This document shows positions 1 to 31,744 of a DNA stretch of 64,000 bases, piece after piece. A model generated the notes under the pieces. The model was not told where the DNA came from. It made no database searches and saw nothing but the letters and a program-made list of their open reading frames with translations. The position numbers and the translations under genes were made by a program. Source of the DNA: Streptomyces violaceusniger Tu 4113 (GTDB taxonomy: Bacteria; Actinomycetota; Actinomycetes; Streptomycetales; Streptomycetaceae); NCBI RefSeq assembly GCF_000147815.2, contig NC_015957.1, forward strand, positions 9,114,001 through 9,178,000, written 5' to 3'. The first letter of the stretch is position 1; every line of letters begins with the position of its first letter.

Positions 1-291
1 TCCGCCCTTGTCGGTGTAGCTGGTGCCCTGCTGGTCGGGGTCGTCGGCGAAGAGCGCGTCGGTGTCCCAGCCGCGGTCCGTGGGGAAGTCCACGATGGCG
101 TCACCGCCCGCGGCCACGAGCTCCCAAAGCTGCTCCGGAGACGTGACGCCTCCGGGGAACCGGCAGCTCATGCCGACGATCGCGATCGGCTCAGGCTCCT
201 GCGACTCGACCTCGCGAAGACGCTGCCGCGTCTGGTGCAGATCGGCAGTTACCCGCTTGAGGTAGTCGAGGATCTTGTCCTGATCCGCCAT
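1..291 (-). CDS. modular type I PKS, N-terminal fragment (next synthase in the line)
   Basis: Only the first 97 codons lie in the window; the gene runs off the left edge in an open frame. The start is the ATG at 291-289, six bases after a GGGTGAG Shine-Dalgarno-like stretch. Residues 1-33 form a charged amphipathic helix ([14 protein letters not shown] core) typical of the N-terminal docking domain that receives a chain from an upstream PKS. A ketosynthase begins at about residue 34 ([15 protein letters not shown]) and continues through DFPTDRGWD to the window edge. The gene follows the two-module PKS by 57 bp and is probably co-transcribed with it. Its docking helix closely resembles that of the 31745-47401 gene. 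Number of modules, substrate and reductive domains cannot be seen. It is certainly a PKS; its role as the immediate acceptor from the upstream gene is inferred from order only. Confidence 0.93.
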   Translation of the reverse strand, partial: MADQDKILDYLKRVTADLHQTRQRLREVESQEPEPIAIVGMSCRFPGGVTSPEQLWELVAAGGDAIVDFPTDRGWDTDALFADDPDQQGTSYTDKGG

Positions 292-297
292 TGGAGT

Positions 298-304
298 CTC
301 ACCC
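298..304 (-). promoter_or_regulatory. ribosome binding site of the leftmost PKS gene
   Basis: GGGTGAG on the minus strand, six bases before the ATG at 291. It supports that start codon. The 56-bp gap 292-347 holds nothing else I can recognise. Confidence 0.5.
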
Positions 305-347
305 ATGCTTCTCGTCACAAACCTTGCGCCCGGGGACCTTCAGATCC

Positions 348-3300
348 TCAGATTCCGAGTTCTTTGTCGATGAAGGCGAAGACCTCGTCGGGCGTCGCCT
401 CCTGCAACTTCTCCGTCACGGTCCCGCTCTCGCCGTCCGCCGCCTCGGCCTCGGCCGTACGGGGCTCCGCCCACTTCGCCGCGAGATCCCGCAGCCGGGC
501 CGCGATGTCGTCCCGTGCCGCGCTGCCGGGGTCGAGGACGGACAGCGCGGACTCCAGCGCCTCGAGCTCCGCCAGCCCGGGGGCGGCGGCCGTACCGCCG
601 TCGCCCACGATCCGGCCGCACAGGAACTCGGCGAGGACCGCCGGGGTCGGGTAGTCGAAGACCAGCGTGGCGGGCAGCTTCTGCCCGGTGGCGGCGGTCA
701 GCCGGTTGCGCAGCTCCAGCGCGATGAGCGAGTCGAAGCCGAGCTCCTTGAACGCCCGCCCCGCGCCGACCTCGTCGGTCGAGAGGTGGCCGAGCGCGGC
801 GGCCGCGTTGGTGCGCACGACCTCCAGGACGACCACGGACTGTTCGGCCCGGGAGATCCCGGCCAGCCGCTTGCGCAGCGTGTCCGCCGGGGATCCGTCC
901 GAGGCCGTGCCGGGCTCACCGGCCGTGGCGCCGGTCTCCCGCAGCCGCCGGACCTCGGGCAGTTCGCCGATGAGCGGGCTCGGGCGGACCGCCGTGTAGC
1001 CGTAGGCGAAGCGGTCCCACTGGATGTCGGCGACGGCCACGACCGTGTCGGCGTGGTCCAGGGCCCGCTGCAGCGCCGTGATGGCGGCGTGCGGCGCCAT
1101 CGCCGGGACACCGCCCCGGTCGAGCCGCTCGCCGATGGCACCGTCGGCGGCCAGACCCGTCTCGCCCCAGCGGCCCCAGGCCACCGAGGTGGCGGGCAGG
1201 CCCTGGGCGCGGCGCTGTTCGGCCAGCGCGTCGAGATAGGCGTTGGCCGCCGCGTAGTTGCCCTGTCCGGCGTCGCCGAGGGTGCCCGCGATACCGGAGA
1301 ACAGCACGAACGCGGACAGCTCCAGGTCGCGGGTCAGCTCGTGCAGATGGCGCGCCGCGTCGGCCTTGGGGCCGAGGACGGTGGCGAACCGCTCCGGGGT
1401 GAGCGCGTCCAGGACACCGTCGTCCAGGACGCCCGCGGCGTGCATGACCGCCGTGAGCGGCTGGTCGGCCGGGATGGCGGCCAGCAGCGTCTCGACGGCC
1501 TTGCGGTCGGCCACATCGCACGCGGCGACGGTCACCTTGGTGCCCAGCTCGGCCAGCTCGTCCCGCAGCTCGGCCGCGCCCGGCGCCTCCGGACCACGGC
1601 GGCTGGTGAGCACCAGATGCTCGGCACCGTTGGTGGCAAGCCAGCGCGCCACATGAGCGCCCAGGGCGCCCGTACCGCCGGTGACCAGCGTCGTACCGGC
1701 CGGCTTCCACGTCCGTACGGCGGGGGCACCGGCCAGCGGGGCGTGCGCGAGCCTGCGGGCGAACACCCCGGCCGCGCGCACCGCGAGCTGGTCCTCGCCG
1801 TCGGTCCCGGCGAGCACTCCGGCGAGCCGGGCCAGCGCCCGCTCGTCGGGCGATCCGGGCAGGTCGACCAGACCGCCCCAGCGCTCCGGGTACTCCAGCG
1901 CCGCGGTCCGGCCCAGGCCCCAGACGAGCGCCTGATCGGGGGATTCCACGGTGTCCGTCTGCCCGACGGCGACCGCGCCCCGGGTGGCGCACCACAGCGG
2001 CGCGTCCACCCCGGCGTCGCCCAGCGCCTGGATCAGCACGGCGGTGCCGGTCAGCCCGGCGTTGACACCATCGGTGCCGGGCGCGGTGCCCTGGTCGAAG
2101 GCGAGCAGCGACAGCACACCCGCGACGGTCGCGGTGTCGGCCAGCTCCTCGCGCACCAGGCGGGTCAGCGACGCGCGGTCCGACTCCACGACGGTCGGGG
2201 TGATCTGCCGTACCTCGGCGCCGCGTTCGGTGAGCATCCGGACCGCGCCGAGCGTCCAGTCGTCGATGGCGGCGGACTCGGGCACGGCCAGCAGCCAGGT
2301 CCCGGACAGCCGCGGGGCCTGCGCCTCGGTCAGGGAGGTCCAGGTCGCGCGGTAGCGCCAGCCGTCCACCGTGGACTGCTCACGGGCCTGCTTGCGCCAG
2401 GTGGCCAGGGCGGGCAGGACGGCGCCGAGCGAGGACCGCTCACCGTCGTCCTCGAACGCGAGGGTGTCGGCCAGCGACGCCAGGTCCTCGCGCTCGACGG
2501 CCTCCCAGAAGCGGGCGTCGACGGCGTCGGACGGCGCGCCCGACTCGTCGGCCGGGGTGTCGGCCGCCTGCGGCCAGTAGCTCTGGTGCTGGAAGGCGTA
2601 CGTGGGCAGCTCGACGCGCTCCGCGCCCGTCTCCTCGTACACGGCCTCCCAGTCCACGCTCACGCCACGCGTCCACGCCTCGCCGACAGAGATCCAGAAG
2701 CGGTCCAGGCCACCCTCGTCACGGCGCAGCGACCCGATCGCGGCGGCCTCACGGCCCGCGTCCTCGGCGGTCTCCTGCACACCCATCGTCAGCACCGGAT
2801 GGGCGCTGGACTCGATGAAGACCCCGAAGCCCTCGTCCAGCAGGCGGCGGATGGCGCCCTCCAGCTCGACGGTGCGACGCAGGTTGGTGAACCAGTACTC
2901 GGCGTCCAGCTCGGAACCGTCGACCCACTCCCCCGTGACGGTGGACAGGAACGGCACCTCGGCCGTCTTGGGCTCTACGGGAGCCAGCAGCTCCAGCAGC
3001 TCGTCACGGAGCAGTTCGACCTGCGCGGAGTGCGAGGCGTAGTCCACCGGCACCCGGCGCGCCCGCACCTCATCGGCCTCGCACGCGGCGACCAGCTCAT
3101 CGAGCGCGGTCGGCTCGCCGGAGACGACCACCGAGGACGGTCCGTTGACGGCCGCCACCGAGATGCGCTCCTCGCCCCAGGGCGCGATCCGCTCCCGTAC
3201 GTCCGCCACCGGCAGCGCCACCGACACCATGCCGCCCTCGCCCGCCAGCACCCGGCCGATCGCCTGGCTGCGCAGCGCCACCACACGCGCCGCGTCCTGA

Positions 3301-5216
3301 AGCGACAGGGCACCGGCCACACACGCGGCGGCGATCTCACCCTGCGAGTGGCCGACCACAGCCGACGGGACGACACCCAGCGAACGCCACAGCTCCGCGA
3401 GCGAAACCATCACGGAGAACAACACCGGCTGAACAACGTCCACCCGCTCCAGTGACGGTGCGCCCTCCGCCTCGCGCAGCACATCCACCAACGACCAGTC
3501 GGTGAACTCTGCGAGCGCGGCGGCACACTCATCAATACGGGCAGCGAACACCGGTGAAGCATCCAACAGCTCCACGGCCATGCCTACCCATTGTGACCCC
3601 TGTCCTGGGAACACGAATGCGGCCTTGCCCCCGATTGAGGCCCCCTGCACCAGGTTGGGCAGGACCTGCCCCCTAGCGAGGGCGTCCAAACCACCGGCGA
3701 ATTCGTCCCGGTCCGTGCCCACCAGCACCGCGCGCTGCTCGAAGGCGGCGCGGGTGGTGGCCAGTGAGTGGCCGATGTCCAGGGGGCGCAGGGCCGGGTC
3801 GGCGTCGAGGTGGGCCAGCAGCTTGGCGGCCTGGGCGCGCAGCGCCGCCTCGCTCTTGCCGGACACCGTCCACGGCAGCGCGCCGGGCCGCCGGGCCGCC
3901 GGCTCGGTCTCGTCCGGCTCCTCGGCCGGGGCCTGCTCGATGATGGCGTGCGCGTTGGTGCCACTGAAGCCGAACGAGGACACCGCGGCCCGGCGCGGAC
4001 GGCCGGTCTCCGGCCACTCCCGCGCCTCCGTCAGCAGCTCGACCTCGCCCGCCGACCAGTCCACATGCGGGGTGGGCTCGACGATGTGCAGCGACTCCGG
4101 CAGGACGCCGTGGCGCAGCGCGAGCACGAGCTTCATCACACCCGCGACACCGGCGGCCGCCTGGGCGTGGCCGATGTTGGACTTGATGGAGCCGAGCAGC
4201 AGGGGCTGCCCCTCGGGCCGCTCCTGGCCGTAGGTGGCCAGCAGCGCCTGCGCCTCGATCGGGTCACCCAGCGTCGTACCGGTGCCGTGTGCCTCGACGA
4301 CGTCCACCTCGGCGGGCGACAGCCGGGCGTTGGCGAGGGCCTGCCGGATGACGCGCTGCTGGGACGGGCCGTTGGGCGCCGTCAGACCGTTGGACGCACC
4401 GTCCTGGTTGATCGCGGAACCCCGCACGACCGCCAGCACCGGGTGACCCTTCTCGCGGGCGTCCGACAGCCGCTCGACCAGCAGCATGCCCACACCCTCG
4501 GCCGGGCTGAAGCCGTCCGCGTCCGAGGAGAACGCCTTGCTGCGGCCGTCGGAGGACAGTCCCCGCTGGCGGCTGAACTCGATGAAGGTGCCCGGGGTGG
4601 CCATCACGGTCACCCCGCCCGCGAGCGCGATCGTGCACTCGCCCTGGCGCAGCGACTGGACGGCCAGGTGCAGCGCCACCAGCGACGCCGAGCACGCGGT
4701 GTCGACGGTGACCGCAGGGCCCTCCAGACCGAAGGTGTACGAGAGGCGGCCGGAGACGACGCTCGCGGCGCTGCCGGTGGCCAGGTGACCCTCGTAGCCC
4801 TCGGTGTTGCTGCGCATGACGATGGAGTAGTCGGAGCCGTTGGTGCCGACGAAGACACCGGACGGGGTGCCGTGCAGCGTGGCCGGGTCGATGCCCGCCC
4901 GCTCGAACGCCTCCCACGACGTCTCCAGCAGCAGCCGCTGCTGCGGGTCCATCGCCATGGCCTCACGCGGCGAGATCCCGAAGAAGGTGGGGTCGAAGTC
5001 GGCGGCCCCGGTGAGGAATCCGCCCTCGCGGGTGTAGCTGGTGCCCTGCGCGTCCGGGTCCGGGTTGTACAGGGACTCGATGTCCCAGCCGCGGTCGCCC
5101 GGGAACTCCGACAGCGCGTCGCCGCCGGAGGTGAGCAACTGCCACAGCTCCTCGGGGGTGCGCACACCGCCCGGGAAGCGGCAGCTCATGGAGACGATGG
5201 CGATGGGCTCGTCGTC
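348..5216 (-). other. module M: KS-AT(methylmalonyl)-KR(atypical)-ACP
   Basis: KS starts at residue 1583 with Cys1757 in DTACSAS. AT has GHSQGE (Ser2206) and YASH. KR keeps [11 protein letters not shown], the catalytic-lysine segment and Tyr2903, but the position 13 residues before Tyr, normally Ser, is Gly2890 (LFSGIAGTLG). Reduction could be slowed or lost, leaving a ketone, so the oxidation state here is uncertain. ACP serine is 3078 in GFDSLIALE. The docking tail follows from about residue 3125. Confidence 0.85.
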
Positions 5217-8200
5217 GGCGAGCGCCGCCGCGGTCGGCAGCGCGGCCACGGCCGCCCGCTGCCCGCCCGCGATCTCGGTGCGCAGATGGCGCGCGAGCAC
5301 CGTCGGGGTGGGGTAGTCGAAGATCAGCGTCGGCGGCAGCTTCAGCCCGCTGGCGGCGCTGAGCCGGTTGCGCAGCTCAACGGCGGTCAGCGAGTCGAAG
5401 CCAAGATCCTTGAAGGCCCGGCCCGCCTCGACGTCGTCCGCGCCGGCGTAGCCGAGGACGGCCGCGACGGCGGTGCGGACCAGCTCCATCACCAGCCGCT
5501 CCTGCTCGGCCTCCGGCACCCCGGCGAGCTGCTGCGCCAGCGCGACCGCGCCCGCGCCGTCCGCCTCGGCGTCCCCGGCCATGTCCTGGATGACGTCCCG
5601 CGCCTCGGGCAGGTCGTACAGCAGCGGACGGGAGCGGCCGGAGGTGAAGGCGAGAACGAAGCGCTTCCACTCCATGTCGACGACGGTGAGCACCGACTCG
5701 TCGCGGTCCAGCGCGTGCTGGAGCGCGGTGACGGCCGACCGCGGCGCCATCTCGATGACGCCGTGGCGGCGCATCCGGTCACCGACGCCGCCCTCGGCCA
5801 TCCCGCCCTCGCCCCACGGCCCCCAGGCCAGCGAGGTGGCGGGCAGGCCCTGGGCGCGCCGGTGCTCGGCGAAGGCGTCGAGGAAGGCGTTGCCCGGGGC
5901 GTAGTTGCCCTGGCCGGGAGCGCCGAAGGTGGCCGCGAAGGACGAGAACAGCACGAACGCCGAGAGGTCCAGCTCCCGGGTCAGCTCGTGCAGATGGCGG
6001 GTGGCGTCGACCTTGACCTTCAGCACCCGGTCCACCTGGTCCGGGGTCAGGCCCTCGATCACCCCGTCGTCCAGCACGGCGGCCGTGTGGACGACGGCCG
6101 TCAGCGGATGTTCGGCCGGGATGCCCGCGAGCAGCGCCTCGACCTGGGCACGGTCGGCCACATCGCATGCGGCGATGGTGACCTTCGCGCCCAGTTCGGT
6201 CAGTTCGGAGCGCAGATCCGCCGCGCCCGGGGCCTCCAGGCCACGGCGGCTGGTGAGCACCAGGTGCTCGGCCCCGTTGGTGGCCAGCCAGCGCGCCACA
6301 TGGGCGCCCAGCGCCCCCGTACCGCCGGTGACCAGCGTCGTACCGGCCGGCTCCCAGGACCGTACGGCGGGCGTGGCGGCCAGCGGGGCGCGCACCAGAC
6401 GGCGTACGAGCAGCCCGGTGGCGCGGATCGCGACCTGGTCCTCCTCGGCCCCGGCGAGCACGGTCACCAGCCGGGCCAGCGCCCGCTCGTCGGGCGCCCC
6501 GGGCAGGTCGACCAGACCGCCCCAGCGCTCACCGTGCTCCAGCGCGGCCACCCGGCCGAGCCCCCAGACCAGCGCCTGCTCGGGGGATTCGAGGGTGTCC
6601 GTACGGCCGACGGAGACCGCGCCACGGGTGGCGGACCACAGCGGCGCGCCGATCTCCGCGTCGCCCAGCGCCTGCACCAGCGCGAGCTGCGCCGCCACTC
6701 CGGCGGGGACGGAGGGGTGCCTGGGGTGCGGGTGGCCGTCGAGGGCCAGCAGCGACAGCACTCCGGCGAACGGGATGCCATCGGTTTCGGTGAGCGCGGC
6801 CCGCAGCCGCTCGATCAGCTCGTCCCGGCCGTCGGCGTCGGTGTCCACGGCGATCCGCCGTACGTCGGCGCCGCGTTCGGCGAGCACCCCGGCCACGGCG
6901 TCGGTCCAGATGTCCTCGGCGGCCGGGGCGACGACGAGCCACGCGCCGGACAGCCGGGCGGGCTGTCCATCGGCGAGCGGTTTCCACGTCACGCGGTAGC
7001 GCCAGCCGTCCACCGTGGACTGCTCACGGCTCTGCTTGCGCCAGGTGGCCAGGGCGGGCAGCAGCGCGCTGACCCGCTCATCGCCGTCGACGTCCAGCTC
7101 GGCGGCGAGCGCCTGCCAGTCCTCGCGCTCCACGGCCTCCCAGAAACGGGCCTCGACGGGGTCGGCGGCGGTGGCGGCAGCGGCGGAGGTGCCCGCCTCC
7201 AGCCAGTAGTGCTGGTGCTGGAAGGCGTACGTGGGCAGCTCGACGCGCTCCGCGCCCGTACCGTCGAACACCGCCTCCCAGTCCACGCCGACGCCACGCG
7301 TCCACGCCTCGCCCAGAGAGGCCCAGAAGCGGTCCAGGCCGCCCTCGTCACGGCGCAGCGAACCGATCGCGGCAGCCTCACGGCCCGCGCTCTCGGCGGT
7401 CTCCTGCACACCCATCGTGAGCACGGGGTGGGCGCTGGACTCGATGAAGGCACCGAAGCCCTCGTCCAGCAGACGGCGGACCGCACCCTCCAGCTCGACG
7501 GTACGGCGGAGGTTGGTGAACCAGTACTCCGCGTCCAGCTCCGGACCCTCGACCCACTCCCCCGTCACCGTCGACAAGAACGGCACCTCGGCCGTCCTGG
7601 GCTCCACGGGAGCCAGCAACTCCAGCAGCTCCTCACGGAGCAACTCGACCTGCGCGGAGTGCGAGGCGTAATCCACCGGCACCCGGCGCGCCCGCACCTC
7701 ATCGGCCTCACAGGAGGCCAACAGCTCGTCCAGCGCCTCCGGCTCACCCGAAACCACCGCCGAGGAGGGACCGTTGACGGCCGCGACGGAGATGCGCTCC
7801 TCGCCCCACGCCGCGATCCGCTCCCGTACATCCGCCACCGGCAGCGCCACCGACACCATGCCGCCCTCACCCGCCAGCACCCGGCCAATCGCCTGACTCC
7901 GCAACGCCACCACACGCGCCGCATCCTGAAGCGACAGAATCCCCGCCACACAGGCGGCGGCGATCTCACCCTGCGAGTGGCCGACCACAGCCGCCGGCCG
8001 GACACCCAGCGAACGCCACAGCTCGGCGAGAGACACCATCACCGCGAACAGCACCGGCTGGACCACGTCCACGCGCTCCAGCGACGGCGCACCCTCGGCG
8101 CCGCGCAGCACCTCCACCAACGACCAGTCGGTGAACTCCGCCAGCGCCGCGGCACACTCCTCGATCCGCGCGGCGAACACGGGCGAGGCGTCCATCAGCC

Positions 8201-9962
8201 CCACCGCCATACCTGCCCACTGCGACCCCTGCCCCGGAAACACGAACGCCGTCCGGCCGCCGACGACGGAGCCCTGTGAGACGCCCGCCGCCATACCGCC
8301 CTCGGCCAGGGCGGTGAGCCCGGCCAGCAGGTCGGCGCGGTCGTGGCCGCGCACCACGGCGCGGTGGTCGAGCTGGGCCCGGGTGGTGGTCAGCGAGAGG
8401 CCCACGTCGACCGGGCTCGGCCCGGGGTCGGCCTCGAGGTGCGCCAGCAGCCGCTGCGCCTGGTCGCGCAGTGCCGCCGCGCTCTTGCCCGACACCGCCC
8501 ACGGCACCACGTCCAGCCGCTTGGACGACGGAGCCGGTCGCTCGGTGGCTTCCTCGGCCTCCTCGGCCTCCTCTGCGGGGGCCTGCTCCAGGATGGTGTG
8601 CGCGTTGGTGCCGCTGAAGCCGAAGGAGGACACGGCGGCCCGGCGCGGGTGGTCGGTCTCCGGCCAGGGGGTGGTCTCGGCGAGCAGCGACACCGCGCCC
8701 GCCGACCAGTCGACATGCGGGGTCGGCTCGTCGATGTGCAGGGTCCTGGGCAGGACGCCATGGCGGATGGCCATGACCATCTTGATGATTCCGGCGACAC
8801 CGGCCGCCGCCTGGGTGTGCCCGATGTTGGACTTGATCGAGCCGAGCAGCAGCGGCTGGTCCTCGGTGTGCTCCTGGCCGTAGGTGGCCAGCAGCGCCTG
8901 TGCCTCGATGGGGTCGCCCAGCGTCGTACCGGTGCCGTGTGCTTCGACCGCGTCGACATCGGCCGCCGAGAGGCGGCCGTTGGTGAGCGCCTGGTGGATG
9001 ACGCGCTGCTGGGACGGGCCGTTGGGCGCGGTCAGACCGTTGGACGCGCCGTCCTGGTTGATGGCCGAGCCCCGGACGATCGCCAGCACCGGATGGCCGT
9101 TCTTGCGCGCGTCCGACAGCCGCTCGACCAGCAGCATGCCGACGCCCTCGCCCCAGCCGGTGCCGTCCGCGGCGGCGGCGAAGGGCTTGCAGCGGCCGTC
9201 GGCGGCGAGTCCGCGCTGCCGGCTGAACTCGGTGAACGTCGAGGGGGTGGCCATCACCGTGACACCGCCCGCGAGCGCCAGCGAGCATTCGCCGCTGCGC
9301 AGCGCCTGCACCGCCATGTGCAGCGTGACCAGCGACGACGAGCACGCCGTGTCGACAGTGACCGCCGGGCCCTCAAGACCGAAGGTGTACGAGACCCGGC
9401 CGGAGGCGATGGAGCCGGAGCTTCCGGTGCCGAGGAAGCCCTCGACGCCCTCGGGCACGGAGTCGAGCCGCGAGGTGTAGTCGTGGTACATCACGCCCGC
9501 GAAGACACCGGTCCGGCTGCCGCGCAGCCCGGTCGGGTCGACCCCGGCCCGCTCGAACGCCTCCCAGGACGTCTCCAGCAGCAGCCGCTGCTGCGGGTCC
9601 ATCGCCATGGCCTCGCGCGGCGAGATCCCGAAGAGCGTGGGGTCGAAGCCGCCCGCGTCGTAGAGGAATCCGCCCTCGTTCACATAGCTGGCGCCCGCCT
9701 GGTCGGGGTCGGCGTCATAGAGCGACTCGATGTCCCAGCCGCGGTCCGTGGGGAAGCCGGAGATCGCGTCCTCGCCGCCCAGGACGAGCCGCCACAGCTC
9801 CTCGGGGGTGCGGACACCGCCCGGGTAGCGGCAGCTCATCGCGACGATCGCGATCGGCTCCTGGTGCCGCTCCTCGACCTCGCGAAGCTGTCGGCGGGCC
9901 TGACGCAGGTCGGCGGTGGCCCGCTTGAGGTAATCCCGGAGCTTGTCCTCGTTATTCACCAT
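348..9962 (-). CDS. two-module type I PKS, methylmalonyl-specific (modules L and M)
   Basis: A 3,204-residue synthase with domain order docking helix, KS-AT-KR-ACP, KS-AT-KR-ACP, C-terminal docking region. Each module should add one methylmalonyl unit and reduce the beta-keto group to a hydroxyl. Both ATs carry GHSQGE with YASH, the methylmalonyl signature. KS cysteines are at residues 207 and 1757, AT serines at 663 and 2206, and phosphopantetheine serines at 1524 and 3078. Neither module has a DH or ER; the KR structural half begins with [11 protein letters not shown] and ends near STVDGWRY. The first KR is complete; the second lacks the usual catalytic Ser. The C-terminus (LEALESAL, then FAFIDKELG) matches PKS docking tails. 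The start ATG has a strong AAGGAG eight bases upstream; a GTG directly follows it. The gene lies 56 bp after the four-module polyene PKS. If docking follows gene order it extends the finished polyene with two methyl-branched units. Confidence 0.95.
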   Translation of the reverse strand: MVNNEDKLRDYLKRATADLRQARRQLREVEERHQEPIAIVAMSCRYPGGVRTPEELWRLVLGGEDAISGFPTDRGWDIESLYDADPDQAGASYVNEGGFLYDAGGFDPTLFGISPREAMAMDPQQRLLLETSWEAFERAGVDPTGLRGSRTGVFAGVMYHDYTSRLDSVPEGVEGFLGTGSSGSIASGRVSYTFGLEGPAVTVDTACSSSLVTLHMAVQALRSGECSLALAGGVTVMATPSTFTEFSRQRGLAADGRCKPFAAAADGTGWGEGVGMLLVERLSDARKNGHPVLAIVRGSAINQDGASNGLTAPNGPSQQRVIHQALTNGRLSAADVDAVEAHGTGTTLGDPIEAQALLATYGQEHTEDQPLLLGSIKSNIGHTQAAAGVAGIIKMVMAIRHGVLPRTLHIDEPTPHVDWSAGAVSLLAETTPWPETDHPRRAAVSSFGFSGTNAHTILEQAPAEEAEEAEEATERPAPSSKRLDVVPWAVSGKSAAALRDQAQRLLAHLEADPGPSPVDVGLSLTTTRAQLDHRAVVRGHDRADLLAGLTALAEGGMAAGVSQGSVVGGRTAFVFPGQGSQWAGMAVGLMDASPVFAARIEECAAALAEFTDWSLVEVLRGAEGAPSLERVDVVQPVLFAVMVSLAELWRSLGVRPAAVVGHSQGEIAAACVAGILSLQDAARVVALRSQAIGRVLAGEGGMVSVALPVADVRERIAAWGEERISVAAVNGPSSAVVSGEPEALDELLASCEADEVRARRVPVDYASHSAQVELLREELLELLAPVEPRTAEVPFLSTVTGEWVEGPELDAEYWFTNLRRTVELEGAVRRLLDEGFGAFIESSAHPVLTMGVQETAESAGREAAAIGSLRRDEGGLDRFWASLGEAWTRGVGVDWEAVFDGTGAERVELPTYAFQHQHYWLEAGTSAAAATAADPVEARFWEAVEREDWQALAAELDVDGDERVSALLPALATWRKQSREQSTVDGWRYRVTWKPLADGQPARLSGAWLVVAPAAEDIWTDAVAGVLAERGADVRRIAVDTDADGRDELIERLRAALTETDGIPFAGVLSLLALDGHPHPRHPSVPAGVAAQLALVQALGDAEIGAPLWSATRGAVSVGRTDTLESPEQALVWGLGRVAALEHGERWGGLVDLPGAPDERALARLVTVLAGAEEDQVAIRATGLLVRRLVRAPLAATPAVRSWEPAGTTLVTGGTGALGAHVARWLATNGAEHLVLTSRRGLEAPGAADLRSELTELGAKVTIAACDVADRAQVEALLAGIPAEHPLTAVVHTAAVLDDGVIEGLTPDQVDRVLKVKVDATRHLHELTRELDLSAFVLFSSFAATFGAPGQGNYAPGNAFLDAFAEHRRAQGLPATSLAWGPWGEGGMAEGGVGDRMRRHGVIEMAPRSAVTALQHALDRDESVLTVVDMEWKRFVLAFTSGRSRPLLYDLPEARDVIQDMAGDAEADGAGAVALAQQLAGVPEAEQERLVMELVRTAVAAVLGYAGADDVEAGRAFKDLGFDSLTAVELRNRLSAASGLKLPPTLIFDYPTPTVLARHLRTEIAGGQRAAVAALPTAAALADDEPIAIVSMSCRFPGGVRTPEELWQLLTSGGDALSEFPGDRGWDIESLYNPDPDAQGTSYTREGGFLTGAADFDPTFFGISPREAMAMDPQQRLLLETSWEAFERAGIDPATLHGTPSGVFVGTNGSDYSIVMRSNTEGYEGHLATGSAASVVSGRLSYTFGLEGPAVTVDTACSASLVALHLAVQSLRQGECTIALAGGVTVMATPGTFIEFSRQRGLSSDGRSKAFSSDADGFSPAEGVGMLLVERLSDAREKGHPVLAVVRGSAINQDGASNGLTAPNGPSQQRVIRQALANARLSPAEVDVVEAHGTGTTLGDPIEAQALLATYGQERPEGQPLLLGSIKSNIGHAQAAAGVAGVMKLVLALRHGVLPESLHIVEPTPHVDWSAGEVELLTEAREWPETGRPRRAAVSSFGFSGTNAHAIIEQAPAEEPDETEPAARRPGALPWTVSGKSEAALRAQAAKLLAHLDADPALRPLDIGHSLATTRAAFEQRAVLVGTDRDEFAGGLDALARGQVLPNLVQGASIGGKAAFVFPGQGSQWVGMAVELLDASPVFAARIDECAAALAEFTDWSLVDVLREAEGAPSLERVDVVQPVLFSVMVSLAELWRSLGVVPSAVVGHSQGEIAAACVAGALSLQDAARVVALRSQAIGRVLAGEGGMVSVALPVADVRERIAPWGEERISVAAVNGPSSVVVSGEPTALDELVAACEADEVRARRVPVDYASHSAQVELLRDELLELLAPVEPKTAEVPFLSTVTGEWVDGSELDAEYWFTNLRRTVELEGAIRRLLDEGFGVFIESSAHPVLTMGVQETAEDAGREAAAIGSLRRDEGGLDRFWISVGEAWTRGVSVDWEAVYEETGAERVELPTYAFQHQSYWPQAADTPADESGAPSDAVDARFWEAVEREDLASLADTLAFEDDGERSSLGAVLPALATWRKQAREQSTVDGWRYRATWTSLTEAQAPRLSGTWLLAVPESAAIDDWTLGAVRMLTERGAEVRQITPTVVESDRASLTRLVREELADTATVAGVLSLLAFDQGTAPGTDGVNAGLTGTAVLIQALGDAGVDAPLWCATRGAVAVGQTDTVESPDQALVWGLGRTAALEYPERWGGLVDLPGSPDERALARLAGVLAGTDGEDQLAVRAAGVFARRLAHAPLAGAPAVRTWKPAGTTLVTGGTGALGAHVARWLATNGAEHLVLTSRRGPEAPGAAELRDELAELGTKVTVAACDVADRKAVETLLAAIPADQPLTAVMHAAGVLDDGVLDALTPERFATVLGPKADAARHLHELTRDLELSAFVLFSGIAGTLGDAGQGNYAAANAYLDALAEQRRAQGLPATSVAWGRWGETGLAADGAIGERLDRGGVPAMAPHAAITALQRALDHADTVVAVADIQWDRFAYGYTAVRPSPLIGELPEVRRLRETGATAGEPGTASDGSPADTLRKRLAGISRAEQSVVVLEVVRTNAAAALGHLSTDEVGAGRAFKELGFDSLIALELRNRLTAATGQKLPATLVFDYPTPAVLAEFLCGRIVGDGGTAAAPGLAELEALESALSVLDPGSAARDDIAARLRDLAAKWAEPRTAEAEAADGESGTVTEKLQEATPDEVFAFIDKELGI
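5217..9962 (-). other. module L: KS-AT(methylmalonyl)-KR-ACP
   Basis: KS has DTACSSS (Cys207), EAHGTGT and KSNIGH. AT has GHSQGE (Ser663) and YASH. KR has the NADPH motif TGGTGALG near residue 1206, an LDD motif, Ser1341, Tyr1354 and Asn1358. The residues between Ser and Tyr read [12 protein letters not shown], placing a proline five residues before Tyr. LDD plus this proline is the pattern of B2-type KRs such as the first KR of the erythromycin synthase, which gives an epimerised alpha-methyl with a D-type hydroxyl. The stereochemical call is inference. ACP serine is 1524. Confidence 0.85.
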
Positions 9963-9970
9963 TGCGTCGG

Positions 9971-9976
9971 CTCCTT
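9971..9976 (-). promoter_or_regulatory. ribosome binding site of the two-module PKS
   Basis: A perfect AAGGAG on the minus strand, eight bases before the ATG at 9962. It fixes that start over the GTG that is the next codon. The rest of the gap 9963-10018 shows no terminator or promoter. Confidence 0.7.
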
Positions 9977-10018
9977 GCGAAGAGGGAGGGGGTGCTCATG
10001 TGTTCAGAACGCTCCCGT

Positions 10019-31693
<21,675 letters not shown>

Positions 31694-31744
31694 TACGCCG
31701 TCCCCGCGGTGCTGAGATGAGTCGATGAGCTCTTGTGGAGCAGG

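Noticed and set aside
5217..9962. Naming the product or cluster
   Set aside because: The loading module, the end of the assembly line and all tailoring genes lie outside the window, and the module string alone did not match a compound I could name with confidence.
31694..31744. A terminator or promoter in the short intergenic gaps (292-347, 9963-10018, 31694-31744, 52640-52703)
   Set aside because: These 51-64 bp gaps show only ribosome-site-like sequence and no stem followed by a T-run, so co-transcription is the simpler reading.
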